From JAZDMK01 sp043800975 (GTDB lineage: Bacteria > Bacteroidota > Bacteroidia > Bacteroidales > JAHJDW01): a stretch of DNA of 19,556 nt. Positions 1 through 6,123 of the stretch are shown here, in pieces. How positions within the stretch are numbered: the stretch's first letter is position 1; each line of letters starts with the position of its first letter. A model generated the notes under the pieces. The model was not told where the DNA came from. It was given only the letters and a program-made list of their open reading frames with translations, and ran no database searches. The stretch is from assembly GCA_043800975.1 (NCBI GenBank), contig JAZDMK010000059.1, positions 1 through 19,556 of the forward strand, given 5' to 3'. The position numbers and the translations under genes were made by a program.

Positions 1-30
1 AGAAAGGTGTAATCCATTTTTTTGTTTAAA

Positions 31-162
31 AAAGCGTGGAAGTGAACTTATCCGCATCTGAGGTTCTGGTAAACCCGCAAGCCGGAATAAGCCACCCCAC
101 GCCTGTCGGCGCATGTGCCATACTCATGCTTGCAACAAAAACATACCAGATTTCAGATGCAG
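31..162 (+). ncRNA. structured RNA-like element, copy 1
   Basis: Non-coding stretch with an elaborate fold. P1 pairs GCATCTGA (54-61) with TCAGATGC (153-160). An asymmetric internal loop GGT (62-64)/TT (151-152) follows, then P2 pairs TCTGGTA (65-71) with TACCAGA (144-150). The junction ACCCG (73-77) leads into P3, GCAAGC (77-82) with GCTTGC (128-133). CCACGC (97-102), inside P3, can pair with GCGTGG (34-39), which lies upstream of P1, giving a pseudoknot. A small GGC/GCC hairpin sits at 108-119. A second copy at 311-445 keeps the layout with different helix sequences. The strand is uncertain: the fold works on both, and plus is chosen only because the A-tract plus GCGTGGAA leader precedes it in both copies. 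I recognise no named RNA family. Confidence 0.45.
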
Positions 163-210
163 AATAACAGCAAATGCAATGTCTTTTATCAAAAAAAACA
201 TTCTTTGTAA

Positions 211-245
211 GTGTATCAAATGGCGCGAATACACACGCTTTTGAT
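211..245. other. two mutually exclusive stems
   Basis: GTGTAT (211-216) pairs perfectly with ATACAC (229-234), while the overlapping ATCAAA (215-220) pairs with TTTGAT (240-245). The two helices share bases 215-216, so they cannot fully form together. They lie between the two structured elements. The stems are only six pairs each in an AT-rich region and could be chance. Confidence 0.2.
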
Positions 246-310
246 GTGAGGGTCTTCTTCGTTCCATGCTGTTTTATCCCTCATTTTTTTACTAACCTTT
301 CCGCAAAAAA

Positions 311-445
311 ATAGCGTGGAACTGAAACTACATCTGCCATAGAGGTACTGGTATACCCGATGTACAAATAAGAAACAGCCCACGCATGCGTGAGCGTCTA
401 CTTATTATTCTTGTACATCTTAAAATTACCAGTTTTCTATGGCAA
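311..445 (+). ncRNA. structured RNA-like element, copy 2
   Basis: Second copy of the fold at 31-162. GCGTGG (314-319) can pair with CCACGC (380-385). P1 is GCCATAGA (336-343) with TCTATGGC (436-443), entirely different in sequence from copy 1. The internal loop GGT (344-346)/TT (434-435) is identical to copy 1. P2 is ACTGGTA (347-353) with TACCAGT (427-433), with one compensatory base-pair change. The ACCCG junction is at 355-359. P3 is longer, GATGTACAA (359-367) with TTGTACATC (411-419), and is extended by ATAAG (368-372) with CTTAT (401-405). Conserved unpaired blocks and covarying helices argue for selection on structure. Strand and function are unknown. Confidence 0.45.
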
Positions 446-446
446 G

Positions 447-468
447 AATAAAAGCTTCCGCTTTTATT
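447..468 (+). terminator. possible terminator hairpin after element 2
   Basis: A perfect 9-bp stem, AATAAAAGC (447-455) with GCTTTTATT (460-468), closes a TTCC loop. It begins four bases after the P1 helix of element 2, and the 3' arm is U-rich in plus-strand RNA, so it could end a plus transcript of that element. There is no long T-run after it, and the stem is symmetric, so it would equally form in a minus transcript. Confidence 0.3.
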
Positions 469-513
469 ATATCTCAATCGTAATTAAGATTCTATTTAAT
501 GAACGGTGGAATT

Positions 514-545
514 GCAAAGATGGGAGTTAATTTTTAAGAATGCAA
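514..545 (-). promoter_or_regulatory. Bacteroidota-type promoter facing the structured elements
   Basis: On the minus strand, TTG (543-545) is separated by 20 bases from CATCTTTGC (514-522), close to the phylum's TTG-N19-21-TAnnTTTG arrangement (first T of the -7 box is C). The predicted transcript would start near 506 and run left, antisense to the orientation assigned to the two structured elements. No gene lies in that direction inside the window. Confidence 0.45.
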
Positions 546-620
546 TTTTTTTAATGCATTCTTTTACAATCGCGGCAGCATGTAAATAATATATACGTTC
601 GTTCTTTATCTAAATTTAAT

Positions 621-1634
621 TTATTTTGGCCAAGTTGCAGAGTAATAATCTTCATTTGGATTTTCCCCAACTGGTTTTCTTTTCCTAGTTTGGTTAATAG
701 GAACAAATACTGCTTCTCGTTGGAGAATATAATTTACTAAGCCTAAAGAAATTTCAGATTTTATTGCTTTCCGAATTTTAATAAGAATAATACCAATGTC
801 AATAATTTGATTTAGCCAAATAGTTGCTTCTTCTAAAGTGATAATTAATGAAGGTGGATCAAAGTGCATTAGATGGTTTCTTAGTTCCTTCAACATATTT
901 AAACTTGTAAGCTCTGATTCGATGTCTAAATTATTTCCCGTAACCTGAAATATCCATTTGAATTTATCACTAAGTCTTCTTCCATGTCTTTCACCAAGTC
1001 TTTTCTTATCAAACCTCCAACCCGGAAGAGGATCATATTCAGCTTTAATATAAAACTGGGTAAGAGTAATGTCGATAAGAGATATGGTATCACTTACTAG
1101 TGTTCTTAAGTCGAAAACCCAATCATCCTTGACCGCAAAATTTGAAGTTTGAATAAGTTTTGTTCGCTGACTAATTATTCTTTTTAAAAGTTGTGGTTGA
1201 AAAGTTGTATAAAGATGCCCTTCTCTTTGCAAATTTGGTTTGATAGGATATTTGTCTCCATATTGTTGCTGTGGAGTTCCACTTACTAGACCCAACGTGC
1301 CAGTGTGGTCTGTAATGTGAAAATTCAACTTCATATCTAATGAATGATCTAGCCAAAAACACTCCATTATTGGCAAATTAAAAACAAAAGGGTTGAATGA
1401 ACCAGTTTCTCTAATATGTTCAGCAATTTTTAAATAATTAACTGGAATACTTTTCTTCTTTTCTCCATTATGTTCTGTCCAATTTACATTAAGTAATTTC
1501 TTTTCTTTTCTCCACTTCTCTCTTGTTTGCTTTATTGTTTTAAAGTAGTGATCAACCACTAAAAACCCAGCCTCTGTATTCAAACCCTTTTTGGGATTTT
1601 TAGTCAGTAATATAAATTTGTGTTCAGTTTCCAC
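621..1634 (-). CDS. HEPN-motif protein, putative ribonuclease
   Basis: This 337-residue protein has no signal peptide or membrane segment. Its C-terminal part (about residues 170-300) is helical and contains LRNHLMHFDP with R252-x4-H257, matching the R-x4-6-H motif of HEPN domains, many of which are metal-independent ribonucleases in toxin-antitoxin and phage-defence systems. The N-terminal half (for example around residues 100-150) matches nothing I recognise. The start is GTG at 1632-1634, because an in-frame stop lies just upstream and no ATG is available. A GTTATGC core (1657-1663) lies 23 bases upstream. It is the last gene of the minus-strand cassette-like array. No antitoxin partner such as an MNT nucleotidyltransferase is adjacent. 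The HEPN call rests on one motif and helical context; RNase activity is inference. Confidence 0.6.
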   Translation of the reverse strand: METEHKFILLTKNPKKGLNTEAGFLVVDHYFKTIKQTREKWRKEKKLLNVNWTEHNGEKKKSIPVNYLKIAEHIRETGSFNPFVFNLPIMECFWLDHSLDMKLNFHITDHTGTLGLVSGTPQQQYGDKYPIKPNLQREGHLYTTFQPQLLKRIISQRTKLIQTSNFAVKDDWVFDLRTLVSDTISLIDITLTQFYIKAEYDPLPGWRFDKKRLGERHGRRLSDKFKWIFQVTGNNLDIESELTSLNMLKELRNHLMHFDPPSLIITLEEATIWLNQIIDIGIILIKIRKAIKSEISLGLVNYILQREAVFVPINQTRKRKPVGENPNEDYYSATWPK

Positions 1635-1656
1635 AGTTATCTATTATTAGAATGAC

Positions 1657-1663
1657 GCATAAC
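1657..1663 (-). other. GTTATGC core between gene units
   Basis: On the minus strand this reads CCGTTATGCGTC, in the 57-base gap between the SAP-like gene and the HEPN gene. GTTATGC approaches the GTTRRRY core of integron recombination sites. No matching upstream arm (RYYYAAC) or hairpin was found here, so this is only a core-like sequence. Confidence 0.3.
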
Positions 1664-1691
1664 GGACAAAATATTACTGTATTGCTTTTTC

Positions 1692-2078
1692 TTAGGCTCC
1701 TGAAATTCTATCCCACTTTTCTGAAGAGTTCAAGTGGTCATAAATGGTTTTCTTAATTTCCTTTGTTGTTGCTTTGGCGGTCGTTGGAAAATTCAAAAGT
1801 GTCGCAACTTCTATAAGTTGTTTTTTTGTAAGTGTTTTTAGCTTTTCGTCCGACTGAGAAGGATTGGTTTTAAGTTCTTCAATAAAAGCATTATCAATCA
1901 AAAGTTTGCTGTCTTGCTCTTTTCTTTCAGTGAATGGAGCAGTAACAGAAATTTGAATTCTTCCTCCAAACTTTGTCAGCTTTTCAAAATCTTTTTCAGA
2001 AAAATAGTCCTGCAAAATTGTTTGCAGTTTTTTTGGCAACTCGTCACCAGGGCTTATGAAGAAATCAAATTTTGGCAT
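1692..2078 (-). CDS. small SAP-like protein coupled to ParA
   Basis: This is a 128-residue charged, soluble protein beginning MPKFDFFISP. The ATG at 2076-2078 is preferred over a TTG 21 bases upstream. It then overlaps the 3' end of the ParA gene by 14 bases, which suggests translational coupling. The C-terminal about 45 residues (LKTLTKKQLIEVATLL, then an AT/K-rich turn and KEIKKTIYDHL) have the helix-turn-helix pattern and spacing of SAP or SAP-like nucleic-acid-binding domains. The N-terminal half is unrecognised. By analogy with ParA loci, where a small downstream gene encodes the DNA-binding partner, it may link the ATPase to nucleic acid. That role is inference; there is no ParB-type HTH. 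Confidence 0.6.
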   Translation of the reverse strand: MPKFDFFISPGDELPKKLQTILQDYFSEKDFEKLTKFGGRIQISVTAPFTERKEQDSKLLIDNAFIEELKTNPSQSDEKLKTLTKKQLIEVATLLNFPTTAKATTKEIKKTIYDHLNSSEKWDRISGA

Positions 2079-3030
2079 AGTCAGAAATTCTTTTTTCAAT
2101 TCGTGATACGAAAGTCATCATTATTTCCGAAACGGAACGCTGTTCACTTGCAGATTTTTTCAAATCAAACCAAGCAATCTTTTCAGAACCTTGACTTAAA
2201 AACCTTGAAACAACATCAAGTCGTGGAATACGGGCAATTATTGGATGTTCTCCAATAATTGATTTTTCATTTACATCAAAATCCTTTTTCACAGCGGTCA
2301 GTAAATCCTTAATGGCAGTTTGTTGGTTAATTGTTCCAAACTCGTTACCGCCTGTACGATTAACAGCGTTAAGAACAACTCCTAACATTTTCGGTTTTTC
2401 GTTCTTAGGAATTTCCCTTACCCAACGCAGTAGTCGTGGCATACCGTAAACAGAAATCTTGTCTGGAATTGTAACTGTCATAAAGTAACTACAAGCCCGA
2501 AGCATTGCTTGTGTCAAATACATTTTATTTGGTGGACAATCAACAAGAATGTAATCAAAGTCCCTGAAGCTGTTGAGCATATTGCGGCAATAACCGAAAA
2601 GCATGTCAGCTGTCCTGTCGTTTTCTACTATTGCTTTTGTTATCTCAATATCTAACTCGTCAACGTTAAACGCTCCTTTAATAATCTTAAGTGTCTTGGG
2701 TGCGAACTTATCGGGAACATCGTCAACATACTCGTGAAACTTTACCTTTTTTATGTCATGCCATTTGTTGGGTGTCACTAAATGATAAATTGTAAAAGCT
2801 GTTTTATCAACTTTTGCTGGCTCAAATCCAACAGCTAAAGACAAACTGCATTGTGGGTCAATGTCAAACAGCAATACTTTGTTTCCTTTGTTTGCAAGGT
2901 AATATCCAAGCAATGTCGTAATGGTCGTTTTACCTACTCCACCTTTATAGTTGGAAATACAGATTAAATGCGGATGCTTGTCAATCTTTAATGCGTCAAA
3001 TTGCTTTTTAAGTGTTTCTGGCATGTCCAT
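2065..3030 (-). CDS. ParA/Soj-type P-loop ATPase
   Basis: This 321-residue protein has the deviant Walker A KGGVGKTT at residues 29-36 (signature Lys K29 plus K34), Walker A' FDIDPQ at 55-60 and Walker B DYILVDCPP at 159-167, the hallmarks of ParA/MinD ATPases. About 28 residues precede the P-loop, and the central insert (about 75-140) is longer than in chromosomal Soj. ParA proteins bind DNA non-specifically as ATP dimers and move plasmids, chromosomes or protein clusters with a partner. Here the partner candidate is the overlapping 128-aa gene; no parB or parS repeats are visible. The gene follows a structured spacer ending in CGTTATGTGC. It could be a relic of plasmid partitioning or part of an accessory system. 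Confidence 0.88.
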   Translation of the reverse strand: MDMPETLKKQFDALKIDKHPHLICISNYKGGVGKTTITTLLGYYLANKGNKVLLFDIDPQCSLSLAVGFEPAKVDKTAFTIYHLVTPNKWHDIKKVKFHEYVDDVPDKFAPKTLKIIKGAFNVDELDIEITKAIVENDRTADMLFGYCRNMLNSFRDFDYILVDCPPNKMYLTQAMLRACSYFMTVTIPDKISVYGMPRLLRWVREIPKNEKPKMLGVVLNAVNRTGGNEFGTINQQTAIKDLLTAVKKDFDVNEKSIIGEHPIIARIPRLDVVSRFLSQGSEKIAWFDLKKSASEQRSVSEIMMTFVSRIEKRISDYAKI

Positions 3031-3093
3031 AAAGAAAATATTTTAATTCGTTTTATGTTTGTCGGTTCGTTTTAGCAGTGTCTGTTTTAGGTT

Positions 3094-3183
3094 GCACATA
3101 ACGATTTGCAGATTTACGATGGGCGGGCTTTTCAGCACACCGCGAAGTAGCACGATAGGGAACCCCGCCTATTGCAAATGTGC
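3094..3183 (-). repeat. attC-like structured spacer
   Basis: A long imperfect hairpin lies between the caspase-like gene and the ParA gene. The outer stem is GCACAT (3094-3099) with ATGTGC (3178-3183). An unpaired ACGAT-containing bulge follows on one side, then TTGCA (3106-3110) pairs with TGCAA (3173-3177). An inner stem pairs GGGCGGG (3121-3127) with CCCGCCT (3164-3170), closing a loop of 36 bases. On the gene strand the distal arm reads CGTTATGTGC. A hairpin with an extrahelical bulge next to a GTT core, placed after a stop codon and before the next gene, recalls integron attC sites, but the boxes do not match the consensus exactly. Confidence 0.4.
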
Positions 3184-3207
3184 TGTAATGAGTCTTTTTT
3201 TATTCAT

Positions 3208-3948
3208 CTAAAATGTTTGTATGGCTTTTCTAATAGCAAAAGGAAACCAAAATTGTCTTTGTCGAGTAGTTTTTAATTGAGGATTTTGCTCGTCAGTCAA
3301 ATTTGTAACTAAATAATTTTTCGCTAAAGTAAAAGCAGAGTTTATAGGTAGAATATTAAATTTACTTGGTCTTTCAATCCATTGTTGCGTTTTGTCAAGC
3401 AAAGATGTCGTAAAATAACCACCGTCATTTGAGTCTATAGATGTTTCCCCAATTGAACAAGAATAACAAATAACAGCACCATTTTCACATTTTCTTAAAT
3501 AATTGTCGAAGATTATTCTTGCTTGTTGTTTTGTCAACCGAGATGGAAAATTACGAAGTTCCTCTCCTAAAAACCCCGAAATTCCAGAGTCAATAAAACT
3601 CCTACAAGTGTCAACTACAAACATTTGTTTAGGTGCTTTAGTAACTAAATTGCCCAATGTCAAATGTTGAGTTCTATTTATTGCAAGTATGGTCCGACCG
3701 CTTAAAGAATATGCTCCGTGTCCTGAGAAAACAGTTAAAACATAGTCGGCATTAATTGTTTTTACAAGTTTTAGCAACTTCTCTTTGTCAGGATTTTTAA
3801 CTGCAATAATTTCAGATTTGTCCCAAGCACCACCAGATGGTGATTGAAGAAATTTAATATAATTTTTAATGTCAAAGTCTACACCTTGTAAATAATTGTC
3901 AGAATATATACTACCAGGTGCTCCTATTAAAATTGCTTGTCGTTTCAT
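3208..3948 (-). CDS. caspase-like (C14 family) cysteine protease
   Basis: This 246-residue protein begins MKRQAILIGAP, as caspase-fold proteins often do (strand 1 followed by a small-residue loop). It has VFSGHG with catalytic His77 and VVDTCRS with catalytic Cys115, in the order and spacing of the peptidase C14 catalytic dyad. There is no signal peptide or other domain. Caspase-like proteases in bacteria act as cytoplasmic effectors or maturases in several defence systems and are often activated by a partner. Here the upstream gene in the same unit, 45 bases away, encodes a Cys/His protein that is the obvious partner. The length fits a bare p20/p10-like core. Function in defence is inferred from family and context. 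Confidence 0.82.
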   Translation of the reverse strand: MKRQAILIGAPGSIYSDNYLQGVDFDIKNYIKFLQSPSGGAWDKSEIIAVKNPDKEKLLKLVKTINADYVLTVFSGHGAYSLSGRTILAINRTQHLTLGNLVTKAPKQMFVVDTCRSFIDSGISGFLGEELRNFPSRLTKQQARIIFDNYLRKCENGAVICYSCSIGETSIDSNDGGYFTTSLLDKTQQWIERPSKFNILPINSAFTLAKNYLVTNLTDEQNPQLKTTRQRQFWFPFAIRKAIQTF

Positions 3949-3993
3949 TTTTGTGTCTTCTTTTAAAATGGCATATAGCAGTTTGCTGCCGTT

Positions 3994-4821
3994 TTATTTA
4001 TTTTTAAAGTATGTTTTTACTGTCCTAAAAGCCCTTCCTTGTTCACCTTCGAGAATTATATCATCATTGACATTATGCTCAATTAATAAGTTTGGTTGTT
4101 TCTGAAGTCTTTCATATAGTTGTAGGGCAAAAAAGTTCTCTTCATCCATCAACTTTTGTATTACTAAAGGAACTATCTTTTCTCCCATATCTACTAATCT
4201 GAAGAACTCAAGACTTCCGACTCTAGAAGTGGGATTTGAGTCTATCGCAAGAAGACCTTTAAACCAAGTCTTTTTCCAATATGTAAAGTTTGTTTCAAAA
4301 TCAAGAACTACTTTTTTAGGGAGTTTAATTATCTCTTCGTTAATAAGAGCAATTTCCTCCTTGCTGATTTGTTTTTTATCTTTCATAAGCAAATCTTTTA
4401 ATTTTAAAGATTTAGATTCAAGTTTATGTGTCTTTGTGTAAAATGCGATTACACGACCATATGAATTTCCTGTCAATTCATTTAAATCATGTTGAATTTT
4501 CAAATCACTTCCGCATTTCGATTCCCATCTTGGTCCATGGTCTATTCCAGATATACAACCATGTGTCATATTATTTGATGCATGTCCCCAAGCTGCGACT
4601 TGCCCATTTGCTGCTCTTGTCAGGCCATAACGCATATAAAACGTGTCAAAGTCAGTTAAGTTAGAACCTGGCCACAACCATTGAGTTGTGACCCCAACTG
4701 TCCATGAAATGCAATTGTAAACTTTTGTCGATTCACCTGATACAAGTGCTTGGTCAACATTGAGGTTTTGGAAATAGCCCCTAAATCTTTCCTTTTCGAC
4801 AGGTGTCATTATTCTTGACAT
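3994..4821 (-). CDS. Cys/His-motif protein (DUF7689-like) upstream of caspase
   Basis: This 275-residue soluble protein has an N-terminal domain (about 10-130) with a distinctive set of motifs: YNCISWTVG around Cys37, a WLWPG segment, AWGHASNNMTHGC with His80 and His87, DHGPRWESKCG, and a closing SYGRVIAFY. I associate this pattern with the DUF7689 family; the label is from memory and not verified. A conserved Cys followed by His would fit a papain-like or NlpC-like thiol enzyme, which is inference. The C-terminal 130 residues are helical and unrecognised. ATG 4819-4821 is used; another in-frame ATG lies four codons later. It is the first gene of the two-gene unit with the caspase-like protease. 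Confidence 0.65.
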   Translation of the reverse strand: MSRIMTPVEKERFRGYFQNLNVDQALVSGESTKVYNCISWTVGVTTQWLWPGSNLTDFDTFYMRYGLTRAANGQVAAWGHASNNMTHGCISGIDHGPRWESKCGSDLKIQHDLNELTGNSYGRVIAFYTKTHKLESKSLKLKDLLMKDKKQISKEEIALINEEIIKLPKKVVLDFETNFTYWKKTWFKGLLAIDSNPTSRVGSLEFFRLVDMGEKIVPLVIQKLMDEENFFALQLYERLQKQPNLLIEHNVNDDIILEGEQGRAFRTVKTYFKNK

Positions 4822-4929
4822 ATTTGAATTTATTTAAGTGGCGCTTACTCTTTGTGGTTTTCAGCTTCCCCGTTAATTTTTGATTATTATTTTTTGTAAT
4901 TAAATGTTTAGCCTGCTACCCCAAAATTC

Positions 4930-5059
4930 CTCTAACGGTTTGGCGCTTGCTTTTCGGTGGCGATTTTTTAACCACTGAATTTTCCACGATGTACTATTTT
5001 GTTTCATTTATTACGTTCTTGTCCAACGAGCCACTGCCCCGCCACTGAAAGCAGAAGCC
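4930..5059 (-). repeat. second structured spacer with GTTAG core
   Basis: An imperfect stem pairs GC TTTTCGGTGGCG (4949-4962) with CGCCACTGAAAGC (5040-5052), with one bulged T and one wobble, and is extended by GGC (4942-4944) with GCC (5057-5059). The loop of about 77 bases is AT-rich and carries three CCAC(T/G) segments. On the gene strand the distal side reads ACCGTTAGAGG (core 4930-4936). It lies between the stop of the two-TM gene and the DUF7689-like gene, the same relative place as the spacer at 3094-3183. It is similar in layout but not in sequence to that spacer. Confidence 0.35.
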
Positions 5060-5072
5060 TGTAGACGTAGTA

Positions 5073-5345
5073 TTATTTTTTTTGAAGAGTTGTCCCAGCA
5101 TAAAAGCCTGCAAACACTCCAAGAAGTCCAACTAAACCTGTCTCTAGTCCTTTTGATAAGTCCGGTTTATTACATTCTAAATACAATAACCCAAAGAATG
5201 TGACTATAAAAAGAATTGCTACAATTATTCCTGTTGTATGTTTCCCAGATAACAAATCTAATTTGCTAACGGTTGTTGTTTCACCTGTTGTGTTTAGATT
5301 CATATCCATGTCTGGGTCTGGATTTTTTGAAGTTGTCTTTGCCAT
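5073..5345 (-). CDS. small two-TM membrane protein
   Basis: This 90-residue protein has a polar, acidic N-terminal tail (about 1-35, DPDMDMNLNTTGETTT) and two hydrophobic segments (about 38-57 and 68-86) joined by a short polar loop containing one Cys, ending in LQKK. The topology is holin-like, with both termini probably cytoplasmic. It starts with ATG one base after the stop of the preceding gene, so the two are surely co-translated. Small membrane proteins paired with a soluble sensor are common effectors in defence modules; that role is inferred only from the arrangement. I recognise no named family. Confidence 0.65.
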   Translation of the reverse strand: MAKTTSKNPDPDMDMNLNTTGETTTVSKLDLLSGKHTTGIIVAILFIVTFFGLLYLECNKPDLSKGLETGLVGLLGVFAGFYAGTTLQKK

Positions 5346-5346
5346 A

Positions 5347-5721
5347 TTATTCTTCCCCCCAAACCGTTAAAGTGAAACTTCTAAAATTGAGTTTTTTGTC
5401 AGCCCAAGTTTTATATTTTATCCACACCTTTTTCTTTGTTTCCGCAGTGGTATATTGAAGTGCTTTTTTCAGTTCCACGCCATTACTTGAATTCCAATTG
5501 TGAAGAGTCACATTTATCGTTTTTTTGTCTTCTGATAAATTACCAGAAGAGGAATTTTCAGAACCCTCATTACAAAAAGTAAATGCAATTTGGAATTTCA
5601 TTTTTAGTTTATCGTCAATGATGTCGTAGATTAGTTGTTCCTCTTCTTCATTAACGAGCAAAACAGTCTCAGAAAAAACACACCTTCGAACTGTTCCGTC
5701 TTTTGAAATTGATTTTGTCAT
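5347..5721 (-). CDS. soluble 124-aa protein paired with two-TM protein
   Basis: This is an acidic, predominantly beta-pattern protein with no signal or TM segment. Features are the early FSETVLLVNEEEEQLIYD, a central FQIAFTFCNEG, a Ser/Asn-rich turn, alternating strands (TINVTLHNWN), and a C-terminal FRSFTLTVWGEE. A compact all-beta domain is likely. I cannot name the family with confidence. It is the first gene of a two-gene unit: its stop is one base before the ATG of the membrane protein. It is preceded by the CCGCTAAC/hairpin element at 5748-5773. It could be a regulator or ligand-binding partner of the membrane protein. Confidence 0.6.
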   Translation of the reverse strand: MTKSISKDGTVRRCVFSETVLLVNEEEEQLIYDIIDDKLKMKFQIAFTFCNEGSENSSSGNLSEDKKTINVTLHNWNSSNGVELKKALQYTTAETKKKVWIKYKTWADKKLNFRSFTLTVWGEE

Positions 5722-5747
5722 ATTTATGTGGTTTAATATTAATATTT

Positions 5748-5773
5748 CCGCTAACTAGTAAACTACTACTAGT
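5748..5773 (-). repeat. GTTAGCGG core with 7-bp hairpin
   Basis: The core GTTAGCGG (minus strand, 5748-5755) abuts a hairpin pairing ACTAGTA (5754-5760) with TACTAGT (5767-5773). The same eight-base core recurs at 6124-6131, also upstream of a minus-strand ORF. It is read as a possible unit boundary of the accessory array. Confidence 0.35.
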
Positions 5774-5885
5774 CCGTTTTTAATCGTTTGTAAACACTTA
5801 TTTTCATCATTTTAATAATGTCTTCCCATTACAATACTACTCCAAAATCACCTCATTTCCAAATTCTTTCTTCATTTTTTTGTTT

Positions 5886-5955
5886 GTAACACTTAACTTT
5901 TTCTGTGCTTTGTCTGTGTTCATTTGTGCTATCTGTGGTTAATTGTTTTTGCCTG
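5886..5955. repeat. dispersed 'tgtgctttgt' type repeat
   Basis: This is a low-complexity, T/G-rich non-coding stretch with phrases such as CTGTGCTTTGTCTGTG and GTGCTATCTGTGGTTAA. It is of the same style as the repeats at 6619-6706, 6775-6842 and 18871-19030. Such phrases recur between genes in many Bacteroidota genomes; the function is unknown. Confidence 0.35.
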
Positions 5956-5962
5956 AACTAAT

Positions 5963-6091
5963 TTACGAAAACAAGATCATTAGTCCGAAAGCCAGTACAA
6001 AAAACACCAGCAGAAAAACAACTTCAGCAATGCTTTTCTTTTCCTGTGTTGGAAAAAACAAATTGATAAAATCAAGAATTAGGTTTTTCAT
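5963..6091 (-). CDS. 42-residue single-TM peptide
   Basis: A short ORF, ATG (6089-6091) to TAA (5963-5965), encodes MKNLILDFINLFFPTQEKKS followed by a strongly hydrophobic helix (IAEVVFLLVFFVLAFGLMIL) and ending FS. The clean split between an amphipathic N-terminal part with a charged KK and a single C-terminal TM segment is typical of real small membrane peptides. It is preceded on its own strand by GTTAGCGG (6124-6131) and an A/G-rich leader (GGATAAAGGTG), though the leader is some distance from the ATG. No family is assignable. It might be a stress peptide or toxin, or simply a chance ORF. Confidence 0.45.
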   Translation of the reverse strand: MKNLILDFINLFFPTQEKKSIAEVVFLLVFFVLAFGLMILFS

Positions 6092-6123
6092 AAAAGGTTA
6101 ATAAAGTCATTTTACACCTTTAT

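Noticed and set aside
71..85. ACCCGCAAG-CCG in element 1 as a twister ribozyme core
   Set aside because: The match is confined to one copy; copy 2 keeps only ACCCG and lacks the rest, so the shared structure is not twister.
2079..2099. TTG start for the SAP-like protein
   Set aside because: The in-frame ATG at 2076-2078 is a better start and gives a modest 14-base overlap with the ParA gene.
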